Positions 7,822-15,617 of a stretch of 40,078 bases of DNA are shown in pieces. Under the pieces are notes generated by a model. It made no database searches. It was not told the DNA's origin and worked only from the letters and a program-made list of their open reading frames with translations. Positions within the stretch are counted from its first letter, which is position 1; the number at the start of each line of letters is the position of its first letter. The position numbers and the translations under genes were made by a program. This DNA is from a virus: the IMG/VR virus record IMGVR_UViG_3300043395_002695, positions 1 through 40,078 of that record; one strand, given 5' to 3'.

Positions 7822-8563
7822 GCAATTGCCCTGTTGGGGCTATTTAAAAGACTGGCAAATTGATATGCCTGCTTTGTTTGAGTATTTAAAAAATGTTAAT
7901 TTGTTTAATTTTGACAGCTACAATGATATTAGGACTGATGCCAATGGGTCAATGAAGGACTTTGTTATTGCAAATGAATACTGCCATACAAACTTCTTTA
8001 AAGAAGATGAAGCCAACATGGGCAACAGCGATAAGTTCAGGCATGTTATGTTAACAGAATTTGACAAGTCTAAAAGTCGTGGTGCCGTTGAATTCAAATA
8101 CACTAACATTTATGAACGAACCAAACGATTGGATCCTACTAGTCCAAATTATTTGCCTGAAGCCGACGAATTAAATTATACAGTTAGAACCAAATATGCT
8201 CAAGGGGAACTGGCAAAGATAATGGATATGTTTACCAGCAAAGTTACAAGAACAAGACTGGCTTATGTTGCAGGAAATCACGAACTAAAAGCTCATGTAG
8301 ACTACGACCCAACTTATATCTGCAGATATCATATTCCTATTATTACAAATCCTAGTGTTAAGATGTACATGAAACGCAACGGACAAACCCTAAGCTACCA
8401 CATGCCTGCTGATGGCCGTGTATACTTTTTTAACACAGGTGTATTGCACTGGGTAGTTAATAAAAGCACTGAAGCAAGACTGCATCTCATAATTGATGTA
8501 CATGGACAAAGTGAATTAGACAATTTAGTCAGTTTAGACGAGCAAGCTGAAATACTTGTGTAA
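7808..8563 (+). CDS. aspartyl/asparaginyl beta-hydroxylase-like 2OG-Fe(II) dioxygenase
   Basis: A 251-residue protein. The C-terminal half carries the double-stranded beta-helix signature: H163-V-D165 (iron ligands), a conserved stretch RYHIPIITNP, H214 in GVLHWVVN (third ligand) and R224 (2-oxoglutarate contact). It resembles the aspartyl/asparaginyl hydroxylase family, which also includes enzymes acting on lipids and small molecules. In this cassette, hydroxylation of a lipid or sugar-linked acyl chain is possible; the substrate is inferred only. It overlaps the desaturase by 14 bases. Its stop is inside a TGTAAATA late-promoter-like octamer. Confidence 0.75.
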   Translation: MKNRKQLPCWGYLKDWQIDMPALFEYLKNVNLFNFDSYNDIRTDANGSMKDFVIANEYCHTNFFKEDEANMGNSDKFRHVMLTEFDKSKSRGAVEFKYTNIYERTKRLDPTSPNYLPEADELNYTVRTKYAQGELAKIMDMFTSKVTRTRLAYVAGNHELKAHVDYDPTYICRYHIPIITNPSVKMYMKRNGQTLSYHMPADGRVYFFNTGVLHWVVNKSTEARLHLIIDVHGQSELDNLVSLDEQAEILV

Positions 8564-8566
8564 ATA
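8559..8566 (+). promoter_or_regulatory. late promoter candidate (TGTAAATA)
   Basis: TGTAAATA with the upstream gene's stop codon TAA (8561-8563) embedded, as at 1382 and 21438. The predicted start near 8572 leaves about 16 bases before the NAD synthase ATG, with no clear Shine-Dalgarno site. Confidence 0.4.
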
Positions 8567-8587
8567 ATTTTAATTCAATCAACTATT

Positions 8588-9556
8588 ATGAGCCTCAAAC
8601 AACAAATTCTTACCTACAGTCGCCACGAAACCATGACACCATTAAGTACTTGGTTTGATTCCAAATTGGAACAACTTATTGATCAAGGTTTTTACTCAGA
8701 TCTTAATACTTTAGAAGACACTGGTCAAAAGCTGGTACAAGGCTTAAAAGACTATGGCCAAAAATATAATATTACAAATGTAGCCATCGGCATGAGTGGT
8801 GGCGTAGACAGTGCCCTAACTGCGGCACTGTTCAAACAAGCAGGTTGGACAGTAACTGGTGTAACTATGCCCATACATCAAAATCCTGCCGAAACTGAAC
8901 GCGGCATTGAAGCTTGCCAAGCATTAAAATTAAACCATGTGCATGTAGATTTAACCAAACCCTACGATGACTTGGTCAAAAGTATTAGTGCTTGGGACAG
9001 TCAAATCAACAATGCTGGCCATGTTATCCGTAGAGCCAATCTTAGAGTAAGACTGCGTATGATGACTGTGTACAATGTTGCCAGCAGTCTACGTGGCTTG
9101 GTGGGCAGCACCGACAACTTCAGTGAGCTGGCTGCAGGCTTTTGGACACTGCATGGTGATGTAGGCGACCTTGCTCCAATCCAAAGTCTTAGTAAGAGTT
9201 GGGAAGTGCCCAAACTGGCTGAAGTTTATGGCGTGCCCGCCAGCACTGTGTTTGCTAAACCCACTGACGGCTTAGGTATCAGTGATGGGGACGAAGCACA
9301 GTTTGGTTTCAGTTACTTAGAATTTGATATTGTTTTGTTATTATTGTGTGCTAAATTAGACTTGCAGACAAGACAGCAAGCATTAGAATATTTGCTGCCT
9401 GGCACAGCAGACATCGCCAAAGTTAATCGCATACTGGACCGCATTGCTGGCAGTACCTTTAAACGAACTAATCCATACAATCTACCGCACCCACAGGACA
9501 CAGATAGATATAATGGTTTACAAAATCTTGACACCGCGCTCTGGAAAAAAATATAA
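8588..9556 (+). CDS. nadE: ammonia-dependent NAD synthase-like enzyme
   Basis: A 322-residue protein of the NadE family, which makes NAD from deamido-NAD, ATP and ammonia. The PP-loop S70-GGVDS is present, and the STDNFSE segment (174-180) followed by GDVGDLAPIQSLSK matches the conserved deamido-NAD/ATP-binding region. There is no glutaminase domain, so it would depend on ammonia. No other NAD-salvage gene is visible in the window. It may replenish NAD for the NAD-dependent sugar enzymes or during infection, or it could be a repurposed amidating enzyme. Its base composition is richer in GC than the preceding cassette. Confidence 0.85.
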   Translation: MSLKQQILTYSRHETMTPLSTWFDSKLEQLIDQGFYSDLNTLEDTGQKLVQGLKDYGQKYNITNVAIGMSGGVDSALTAALFKQAGWTVTGVTMPIHQNPAETERGIEACQALKLNHVHVDLTKPYDDLVKSISAWDSQINNAGHVIRRANLRVRLRMMTVYNVASSLRGLVGSTDNFSELAAGFWTLHGDVGDLAPIQSLSKSWEVPKLAEVYGVPASTVFAKPTDGLGISDGDEAQFGFSYLEFDIVLLLLCAKLDLQTRQQALEYLLPGTADIAKVNRILDRIAGSTFKRTNPYNLPHPQDTDRYNGLQNLDTALWKKI

Positions 9557-9561
9557 TAGTA

Positions 9562-9569
9562 TATAAATA
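9562..9569 (+). promoter_or_regulatory. T4-type late promoter (TATAAATA)
   Basis: An exact match to the T4 late consensus, in the 38-base gap before the GNAT-like gene. The predicted start near 9575 gives a 20-base leader containing an AGGTAG ribosome site. Confidence 0.65.
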
Positions 9570-9594
9570 CCATTATAAAACTCCAGGTAGCGAC

Positions 9595-10035
9595 ATGATT
9601 TACACAATTAAAGACACACTAGACCCATTTGCCAATTATCTCAAGGACGATCCTGTGCGTCCCCATATTCCTTATGAACAGAGATTTGGCAGTAATAGGG
9701 CAGTGCTGGCCCTTACTGACGACAACACAGTCAAGGCTGTTGTCTGCACCAGATTGTGTAGCACAATTCCCACTAGCGAAGAAGAACTATTAACAGATAA
9801 CAGCGCCAATCCCGATACCGCTGTGTTTTATACTATTTGGAGTTACGCACCTGGAGCTGGTCAGCAACTTATTAGAGAAGGCTTGGCTAAGTTTCGTCAG
9901 GAAAATCCCAACATCAAGCGATTTGTGACCTTGAGCCCACCTACAGAACTGGCAAAAAAGTTTCATTTACGAAATGGTGCTCGTATATTCAGAGTTAACG
10001 ATACCACTGTTAATTATGAATATATAAACATATAA
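9595..10035 (+). CDS. GNAT-like acetyltransferase
   Basis: A 146-residue protein. The segment SYAPGAGQQLIREGLAKF resembles the acetyl-CoA pyrophosphate loop and helix of GNAT enzymes. The following KRFVTLSPPTELAKKFHLRN fits the late strand and helix with the typical 'residue beyond the substrate loop' pattern. Similarity to the GNAT-like domain of malonyl-CoA decarboxylase is also possible. The acceptor is unknown. An exact late promoter and a ribosome site precede the start. Confidence 0.6.
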   Translation: MIYTIKDTLDPFANYLKDDPVRPHIPYEQRFGSNRAVLALTDDNTVKAVVCTRLCSTIPTSEEELLTDNSANPDTAVFYTIWSYAPGAGQQLIREGLAKFRQENPNIKRFVTLSPPTELAKKFHLRNGARIFRVNDTTVNYEYINI

Positions 10036-10046
10036 TCAATAAATTT

Positions 10047-10817
10047 ATGAAAATCAAAAACTATGTGATAGGCGCTCACCGCCGAATCAACAGCACCCAA
10101 TGGGCATGGAAAGACACCAGCGCCGAAGGCGATATCTACAAAACTTACAGTGAAATGTACAGGCTCAGTCGCAGCAGTATGTACCATTTCCTTGAAGGCG
10201 AATGGGAAGAACTTGTATGGACGGAAGATATTGATAACATTGGTCAAGCAATGAAGTTAAATTGGACCAATGTCTACAATCTTTGGCACAGTGAACCCTG
10301 CAATATATTAGCAGTTGGGCCTGATGTGCAAATAGTTAAACCCTTAAAAATGTTTGGTGAGTTTGACGAATTTAGAATGTTTAATTGGACAGACCCAAAG
10401 TTCTATCATGATGCTAATCCATGGGGCATTGATTTACCCAATTACTTTAACGGTGACTTCAAATACTATCCACATACCATGAGCAAAGATGTGTGGGCCA
10501 TGGGTATGAATATGGCCAAAGATTGGGCAGGCAACGACACTACTCCTGAAACTTGGGGCAACGAACAGCTAATTGAAAATGCTATGTTTTGGAGTCAAGG
10601 TATCCGATTTGAAGATGCACACAGGCCAGATTTGTTTTATCAAGCTCACGGCCTGCCCTGGGTAGATATTGAACAAATGGATCAGTGGAACAACTACAGC
10701 TATCAAGATGCCAAAGTTATTCATTGGCACAGCAGTAGACACAGTCCTACCAAATTAAATTGTATGCAACAGGTAAACGACATGCTTGAAATTCCTGTGC
10801 ATTCGTGTAAAATATAA
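10047..10817 (+). CDS. putative GT-A-type glycosyltransferase
   Basis: A 256-residue protein. The segment NILAVGPDVQIVKPL looks like the strand carrying a DxD/DxQ-type motif (D-V-Q) of nucleotide-sugar transferases. The C-terminal AKVIHWHSSRHSPTKL resembles the histidine-containing 'ViHfhg' ending of GT8/GT-A-like enzymes. The family assignment is tentative because I see only these two partial signatures. Between sugar-biosynthesis genes, a transferase role is reasonable. The start lies 11 bases after the GNAT gene. Confidence 0.45.
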   Translation: MKIKNYVIGAHRRINSTQWAWKDTSAEGDIYKTYSEMYRLSRSSMYHFLEGEWEELVWTEDIDNIGQAMKLNWTNVYNLWHSEPCNILAVGPDVQIVKPLKMFGEFDEFRMFNWTDPKFYHDANPWGIDLPNYFNGDFKYYPHTMSKDVWAMGMNMAKDWAGNDTTPETWGNEQLIENAMFWSQGIRFEDAHRPDLFYQAHGLPWVDIEQMDQWNNYSYQDAKVIHWHSSRHSPTKLNCMQQVNDMLEIPVHSCKI

Positions 10818-10833
10818 CATTCAAGGATACACT

Positions 10834-11943
10834 ATGACCCAAATTAGTCAAAGGGATAAAGAACTATTTGAAAATTTATTTGTTCTAGAAGTAGCAAACA
10901 ACCACTTAGGCGATGTTGATCGCGGCCTTAAAATCATTAGAGATCACGGCACAGTAGCAAGATATAACAATGTCAAGTTTGCTCTAAAACTACAGTTTAG
11001 GGACAGCGCAGAATTTATTCATCCTGAGTTTCAAGGTAATACTGAAAATAGATATATTAAAAAAACTGAAGCTACTTATCTTACCAAAGAGCAGTACGCA
11101 AGACTGATTAAAGAAGTTAAAGCAGTAAATGGCATTCCAATGAGCACACCTTTTGACGAAAAGAGTGTAGACTTATGCGTTGAATTTGACATGCCCATTA
11201 TTAAGATTGCCAGCAGCGATATGAATGACTGGCCTTTGATTAATAAAATTGCTGATACTAAACGAGCTGTTATTGTCAGTACAGGCGGAGCCAGTGAAAA
11301 AGATCTAGATGATCTTGTTGTTTACTTTGAACGAAGAAACATTCCCTTGGCCATTAATCATTGTGTTAGTTTGTACCCCAGTGAAGATGATGAACTGCAT
11401 TTGGATCAAATTGATTACCTTCGTGATCGTTATCCTGGCCATGTTATTGGTCTCAGCACACATGAATATCACGATTGGTCCAGCAGTATGCTGATCAGCT
11501 ATGGCAAAGGCGCAAGAACTTGGGAACGACATGTAGACATTAATTATGGCGGTGTTGCTGTCAGTGCTTATAACAGTTTACCAGAACAGTGTGACACTTG
11601 GTACAAGGCTTTTCACAAAGCACAGGAAATGTGTGGTGGTTACAGCAACAGTCGCAGAGTTATTAGCCGTCGTGAAACGGAATATCTAGATGCACTGGTG
11701 CGTGGTGCTTATGCTCGCAGAGATTTAGAGCCAGGTTATGTATTGACCAAAGAAAGTTTTGCCCGAGACTTTTATCTCAGTATTCCTTTGCGTAAAGGTC
11801 AATTAAGCTGTAGAGAAGTGCTGGATGGCGAAAAACTAATTCAAGGTATCAAAGCAGACCAAGCATTGACCATTGACCATATCGACGGTCCTTACAACGA
11901 AAATCCTGCACTTAAAAATCTTATTCTTAACAGAGGTCTATAA
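10834..11943 (+). CDS. NeuB-like sialic acid synthase family protein
   Basis: A 369-residue protein. The N-terminal TIM barrel shows EVANNHLGD, STPFDEKSVD, PIIKIASSDMNDWPLI, AVIVSTGGASEKDLDD and HCVSLYPSEDDELHLDQI, all close to NeuB, which condenses phosphoenolpyruvate with an amino sugar to make a nonulosonic acid. The last about 65 residues (RRDLEPGYVLTKESF...) form the SAF antifreeze-like domain found in the same enzymes. I start at ATG 10834 because an AAGGA site lies 6 bases upstream; the frame extends further up but overlaps the previous gene. Its usual partner, a CMP-sugar synthetase (NeuA), is not in the window. It ends in a TAATG overlap with the next gene. Confidence 0.85.
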   Translation: MTQISQRDKELFENLFVLEVANNHLGDVDRGLKIIRDHGTVARYNNVKFALKLQFRDSAEFIHPEFQGNTENRYIKKTEATYLTKEQYARLIKEVKAVNGIPMSTPFDEKSVDLCVEFDMPIIKIASSDMNDWPLINKIADTKRAVIVSTGGASEKDLDDLVVYFERRNIPLAINHCVSLYPSEDDELHLDQIDYLRDRYPGHVIGLSTHEYHDWSSSMLISYGKGARTWERHVDINYGGVAVSAYNSLPEQCDTWYKAFHKAQEMCGGYSNSRRVISRRETEYLDALVRGAYARRDLEPGYVLTKESFARDFYLSIPLRKGQLSCREVLDGEKLIQGIKADQALTIDHIDGPYNENPALKNLILNRGL

Positions 11944-13796
11944 TGGCTAGAATGCGTGTAGCCGATTACATTGCTGAAAGATGTGTGGCAGCAGGTGCTG
12001 AACATGTATTTTTAGTTACTGGCGGTGGAGCCATGCATCTTAATGATGCTTTTGGTCGCAATAAAAAGCTAACCCCAGTATGTTTTCATCATGAGCAAGC
12101 AGCTGCCATGGCTGCTGAAAGTTACTATAGGACCACCAACAAATTGGCAGTACTTAATGTAACTACTGGTCCTGGAGGTATTAATGCATTGAATGGTGTT
12201 TACGGTGCGTATGTAGACAGCATTGGCATGATTGTGGTGTCGGGGCAAGTTAAAAACGAAACGCACTATAAGAATTATGATTTGCCCATGCGCCAGCTTG
12301 GGGATCAAGAAGTAGACATTGTCAGCATGGCTAGGCCTGTTGTAAAATACGCTACTACACTGCGAGATCCTCAAATGGTTGCTGAAGTAATGGACAAAGC
12401 ACTGTTTCTTGCTACACACGGAAGGCCGGGACCTGTTTGGGTCGATGTACCTGTCGATATCAGCAGCACTATGATTGAAACTGATGACTTACAGCCGTGG
12501 AAAGGTTCTATCAAAAAGTTAGCCGCTGACAAAGATGTTACAGCTAACACTAAACTTGAACTTCAAACACTGGTGCAGGCTAAAAGTTATAGAGAAATTT
12601 CACACATATTGGAAAAACTTAAGAAAGCCAAAAGACCTGTGTTGTTTGCCGGCGCTGGCGTTAGACTGAGTGGCCGGCATGATGAATTTTTGAAATTAGT
12701 CGGTCGTCTTAATATTCCCACTGTAACTGGTTGGAACGCACATGACGCACTGCCCAATGACAATGCTTGTTATGCAGGCCGTCCTGGCACAGTAGGAGAT
12801 CGCGCTGGCAACTTTACAGTGCAGAATGCAGACCTATTAATTGTACTGGGAAGTAGACTAAACATTAGACAAGTTAGCTATAACTATAAAAACTTTGCTA
12901 GTCGTGCTTACAAAATTCATGTTGACATAGATCGTGCAGAATTATTTAAACCCAGTTTGTTTACTGATTATAAAGTACAGGCTGACTTGGCGGAATTTAT
13001 ACCTGAATTCTTAGCCGCACTCGGCAAATATAAACCTAAGAAATCACACTTAGAATATCTTGATTGGTGCCAACAGCGAGTAGCAAAGTATCCAGTGGTT
13101 GTACCTGAATACAAGCATGGCGAAGAACATGTAAACCCTTACTTGTTTGTAAGAGACATGTATCAACAGTTAAATGACAAAGATATCATGGTTACTGGCA
13201 ATGGCAGTGCCTGCGTTATCAGTTTTCAAACTGCTGACATCAAACAGGGTCAAAGATTGTTTACCAATTCAGGTGATGCCAGTATGGGTTACGATTTACC
13301 CGCCGCAATTGGTGCTTGTTTAGCAAACAATAAACAACGAGTAATTTGTCTAGCAGGTGACGGCAGTCTTATGATGAACATACAAGAACTGCAAACTCTT
13401 GTTGGTTATAAACTGCCTGTTAAAGTTATTATTTTGAATAACTATGGTTACCTAAGTATTAAACAGACACAGCACAACTATTTCAGCGACAATGTTTTTG
13501 GTACCAGTCCAGACGATGGCGTTACTATGCCTGACTTTACAGAAGTTGCTAAAGGCTTTAAAATACCTGCACTGAAAGTAAAGACATGGGCAGACTGGCA
13601 ATCAAAAGCAGTGCAGTTGGCTATGAAATATGATGGCCCTGCTGTTATTGAAGTAATGTGTGATCCCAATCAAGTATTTGCACCTAAGTTGGCAGCAAAG
13701 AAATTAGCCGACGGTACAATGTTGGCGCCTAGTTTAGAAATGATGAGTCCTTTTCTTTCTGACGAAGAAATGGCAGAAAACACGATCAAAGATTAA
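11943..13796 (+). CDS. thiamine-diphosphate-dependent acetolactate synthase-like enzyme
   Basis: A 617-residue protein with the three-domain layout of the acetohydroxyacid synthase family. The catalytic glutamate is E51 in HHEQAAAMAAES. The ThDP/Mg motif runs from G472-D-G474 to N499-N500. It resembles family members found in surface-polysaccharide clusters, such as YerE, which adds an acetyl branch from pyruvate to a 4-keto sugar, more than a housekeeping IlvB. I do not see an IlvN small subunit. Next to a dehydratase, E1-type dehydrase and SDR, carbon-chain branching of a sugar is a good guess; another C-C ligation or cleavage is also possible. Confidence 0.8.
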   Translation: MARMRVADYIAERCVAAGAEHVFLVTGGGAMHLNDAFGRNKKLTPVCFHHEQAAAMAAESYYRTTNKLAVLNVTTGPGGINALNGVYGAYVDSIGMIVVSGQVKNETHYKNYDLPMRQLGDQEVDIVSMARPVVKYATTLRDPQMVAEVMDKALFLATHGRPGPVWVDVPVDISSTMIETDDLQPWKGSIKKLAADKDVTANTKLELQTLVQAKSYREISHILEKLKKAKRPVLFAGAGVRLSGRHDEFLKLVGRLNIPTVTGWNAHDALPNDNACYAGRPGTVGDRAGNFTVQNADLLIVLGSRLNIRQVSYNYKNFASRAYKIHVDIDRAELFKPSLFTDYKVQADLAEFIPEFLAALGKYKPKKSHLEYLDWCQQRVAKYPVVVPEYKHGEEHVNPYLFVRDMYQQLNDKDIMVTGNGSACVISFQTADIKQGQRLFTNSGDASMGYDLPAAIGACLANNKQRVICLAGDGSLMMNIQELQTLVGYKLPVKVIILNNYGYLSIKQTQHNYFSDNVFGTSPDDGVTMPDFTEVAKGFKIPALKVKTWADWQSKAVQLAMKYDGPAVIEVMCDPNQVFAPKLAAKKLADGTMLAPSLEMMSPFLSDEEMAENTIKD

Positions 13797-13797
13797 T

Positions 13798-14463
13798 ATG
13801 AAACGAGTTTTAGTATTAGGCGGCACTGGAGACATTGGCCAAGCTATTGTGCAGGCCTTTGACGGGGACACAGTCGTTGCAGCAGGTCATGAGATATGTG
13901 ACCTCAGCAGTGCTGGCCATGTTGAGTCGTTTATCAAAGCAAATGCGCCTTTTGACACCATTGTACACTGCGCTGGTTTTAATAATCCTAAAACATTTGA
14001 TTCGTTAACCACCGAAGAAATTGAAAAGAACTTACAGATTAATCTACTGGGATTTTTGCCTATTATTCAAAACAACATTGACTACTGGAAAAAATCCGGG
14101 AATGGTAAACTAGTAATAATCAGCAGTTTATACGGACAGTTTGGTCGACGAGGTCGTTTGCCTTACAGTGTCAGCAAACATGGTCTAATTGGCGTAACCA
14201 AGACCTTGGCTATCGAACTAGCGCCTATAGGAGTTATGGTCAATGCTGTAAGTCCTGGCTATATTGCTACTAAGATGACTACAAAAAATAACACAGCTGC
14301 TACTATTGAAAGACTAGTACAGGGCATACCCGCAGGCAGGCTAGGTCGTCCCGAGGAAATTGCAAGCTTAGTCAAATTTTTAGCCAGCGACCAAAACACT
14401 TACATAACAGGACAAGACATTGCAGTAGATGGTGGGTATACTGCTGGAGGTTTTCAACAATAA
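13798..14463 (+). CDS. short-chain dehydrogenase/reductase
   Basis: A 221-residue classical SDR. The NAD(P)-binding motif is G8-GTGDIG (8-14). HCAGFNNP sits where NNAG is usual. IISSLYGQ supplies the catalytic serine, and Y123-SVS-K127 is the YxxxK motif. The C-terminal AVDGGYTAGG is typical. It likely reduces or oxidises a keto group on the intermediate made by the neighbours. It begins one base after the ThDP enzyme and overlaps the cyclase start (TAATG). Confidence 0.9.
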   Translation: MKRVLVLGGTGDIGQAIVQAFDGDTVVAAGHEICDLSSAGHVESFIKANAPFDTIVHCAGFNNPKTFDSLTTEEIEKNLQINLLGFLPIIQNNIDYWKKSGNGKLVIISSLYGQFGRRGRLPYSVSKHGLIGVTKTLAIELAPIGVMVNAVSPGYIATKMTTKNNTAATIERLVQGIPAGRLGRPEEIASLVKFLASDQNTYITGQDIAVDGGYTAGGFQQ

Positions 14464-15617
14464 TGTTTAGCACAAATTTTAAAATACAAAAAACAGAATT
14501 TAGTTTTACCATCGATCCCACAGTCAGTGCTTTTACTGTGGCCAGTATTCCTAGACCATATGATGTAAAATTTGTTGACAGTGATGGTTTCGCTTGGCTT
14601 GCTGACACAATAAACTCAACCAAAGGTGCGCTATTATTGATTGATAGCAATGTTCGTAATCAGCTAATGGCTCATTTGAGTTTTACAGCGCCCACTTATC
14701 TTGTTGAAGCTGTGGAAGAAAACAAAAGCATTAACACTGTGCTTAAAATTTGCGATTGGTTACTGGAACAACGAGCCAATCGTGGTAGCCACTTGTATGT
14801 AGTGGGCGGCGGTATTGTACAAGATTTGGGTGCTTTTTCCGGTTATATGTACAAGCGAGGCATTCCGTGGACACTGGTACCTACTACACTATTAAGTCAA
14901 GCAGACAGTGGGCTTGGTGGTAAAACTGCGGTAAACTATGGTTCAAGTAAAAATGTATTAGGCTTATTCAGTGCGCCCCGTCAAGTATTAGTAGATGCAG
15001 AGTTTACTAGGACACTAACAGACTTTGACTTTTTAAGTGGCGGTGGTGAAATACTAAGACTATTAACCACAGGCGGTGCAAGTTCTTTTGAATTTCTTGA
15101 GCAGACCGTTGATCAGTTTGTTGCTCGTGACGCTGAAGCTATCCAACAATTAACTGCATCCAGTTTGTTTGTCAAACAATCAATTGTAGAAGCAGATGAA
15201 TTTGAAATAGATCTTCGTCGCAGTATGAACTATGGGCATAGCATTGGACATGCCATTGAAGCATTAAGCAACTACAAGATTCCACATGGTCAAGGTGTTG
15301 CACTAGGAATCTTTGTAGAGAATATGATTTCTGTTAATAGAAATTTGCTAGACAGTACTGTAGCAGACAGAATTTTCCGCACAGGACGCAAATTAATCAG
15401 CGATTCAGTTTGGCAAGAGTTCATCAATTTGGATGTTAGCAAACTGTTGCCCTATTTGTCCAACGATAAAAAAGCCCAGGGCACAACACTGCCAATCGCT
15501 ACGTTGGTCAGCCTAGGCAACATGCAATTCTTAGGATTGGAATTGAACGCAGACGGATTATTTGAAATTGAACAAGCAGTCAATAAGGTAAAACAAATTG
15601 AAAATATTGTTAGTTGA
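14463..15617 (+). CDS. 3-dehydroquinate synthase-like sugar-phosphate cyclase
   Basis: A 384-residue member of the dehydroquinate synthase superfamily. VVGGGIVQDLGAFSGYMYKR and LVPTTLLSQADSGLGGKTAV are clear NAD- and substrate-binding motifs. The metal ligands are E196, H259 and H275, with R252, N256 and H263 in place. The conserved lysine of the E-V-x-K motif is replaced: the sequence is E196-I-L-R199, and the flanking TTGG is unusual. This may mark a different substrate. Beside an FGGY kinase and a NeuB-like synthase, it may make a cyclitol or quinate-like ring for a glycan. A plain shikimate role is less likely. Confidence 0.8.
   Translation: MFSTNFKIQKTEFSFTIDPTVSAFTVASIPRPYDVKFVDSDGFAWLADTINSTKGALLLIDSNVRNQLMAHLSFTAPTYLVEAVEENKSINTVLKICDWLLEQRANRGSHLYVVGGGIVQDLGAFSGYMYKRGIPWTLVPTTLLSQADSGLGGKTAVNYGSSKNVLGLFSAPRQVLVDAEFTRTLTDFDFLSGGGEILRLLTTGGASSFEFLEQTVDQFVARDAEAIQQLTASSLFVKQSIVEADEFEIDLRRSMNYGHSIGHAIEALSNYKIPHGQGVALGIFVENMISVNRNLLDSTVADRIFRTGRKLISDSVWQEFINLDVSKLLPYLSNDKKAQGTTLPIATLVSLGNMQFLGLELNADGLFEIEQAVNKVKQIENIVS

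Noticed and set aside
10038-10045. Late promoter AATAAATT before the putative glycosyltransferase
   Set aside because: The last base differs from the octamer and the predicted start would fall after the ATG at 10047.
12069-12419. Minus-strand frame inside the ThDP enzyme gene
   Set aside because: It is antisense to conserved catalytic motifs and shows no independent coding signs.
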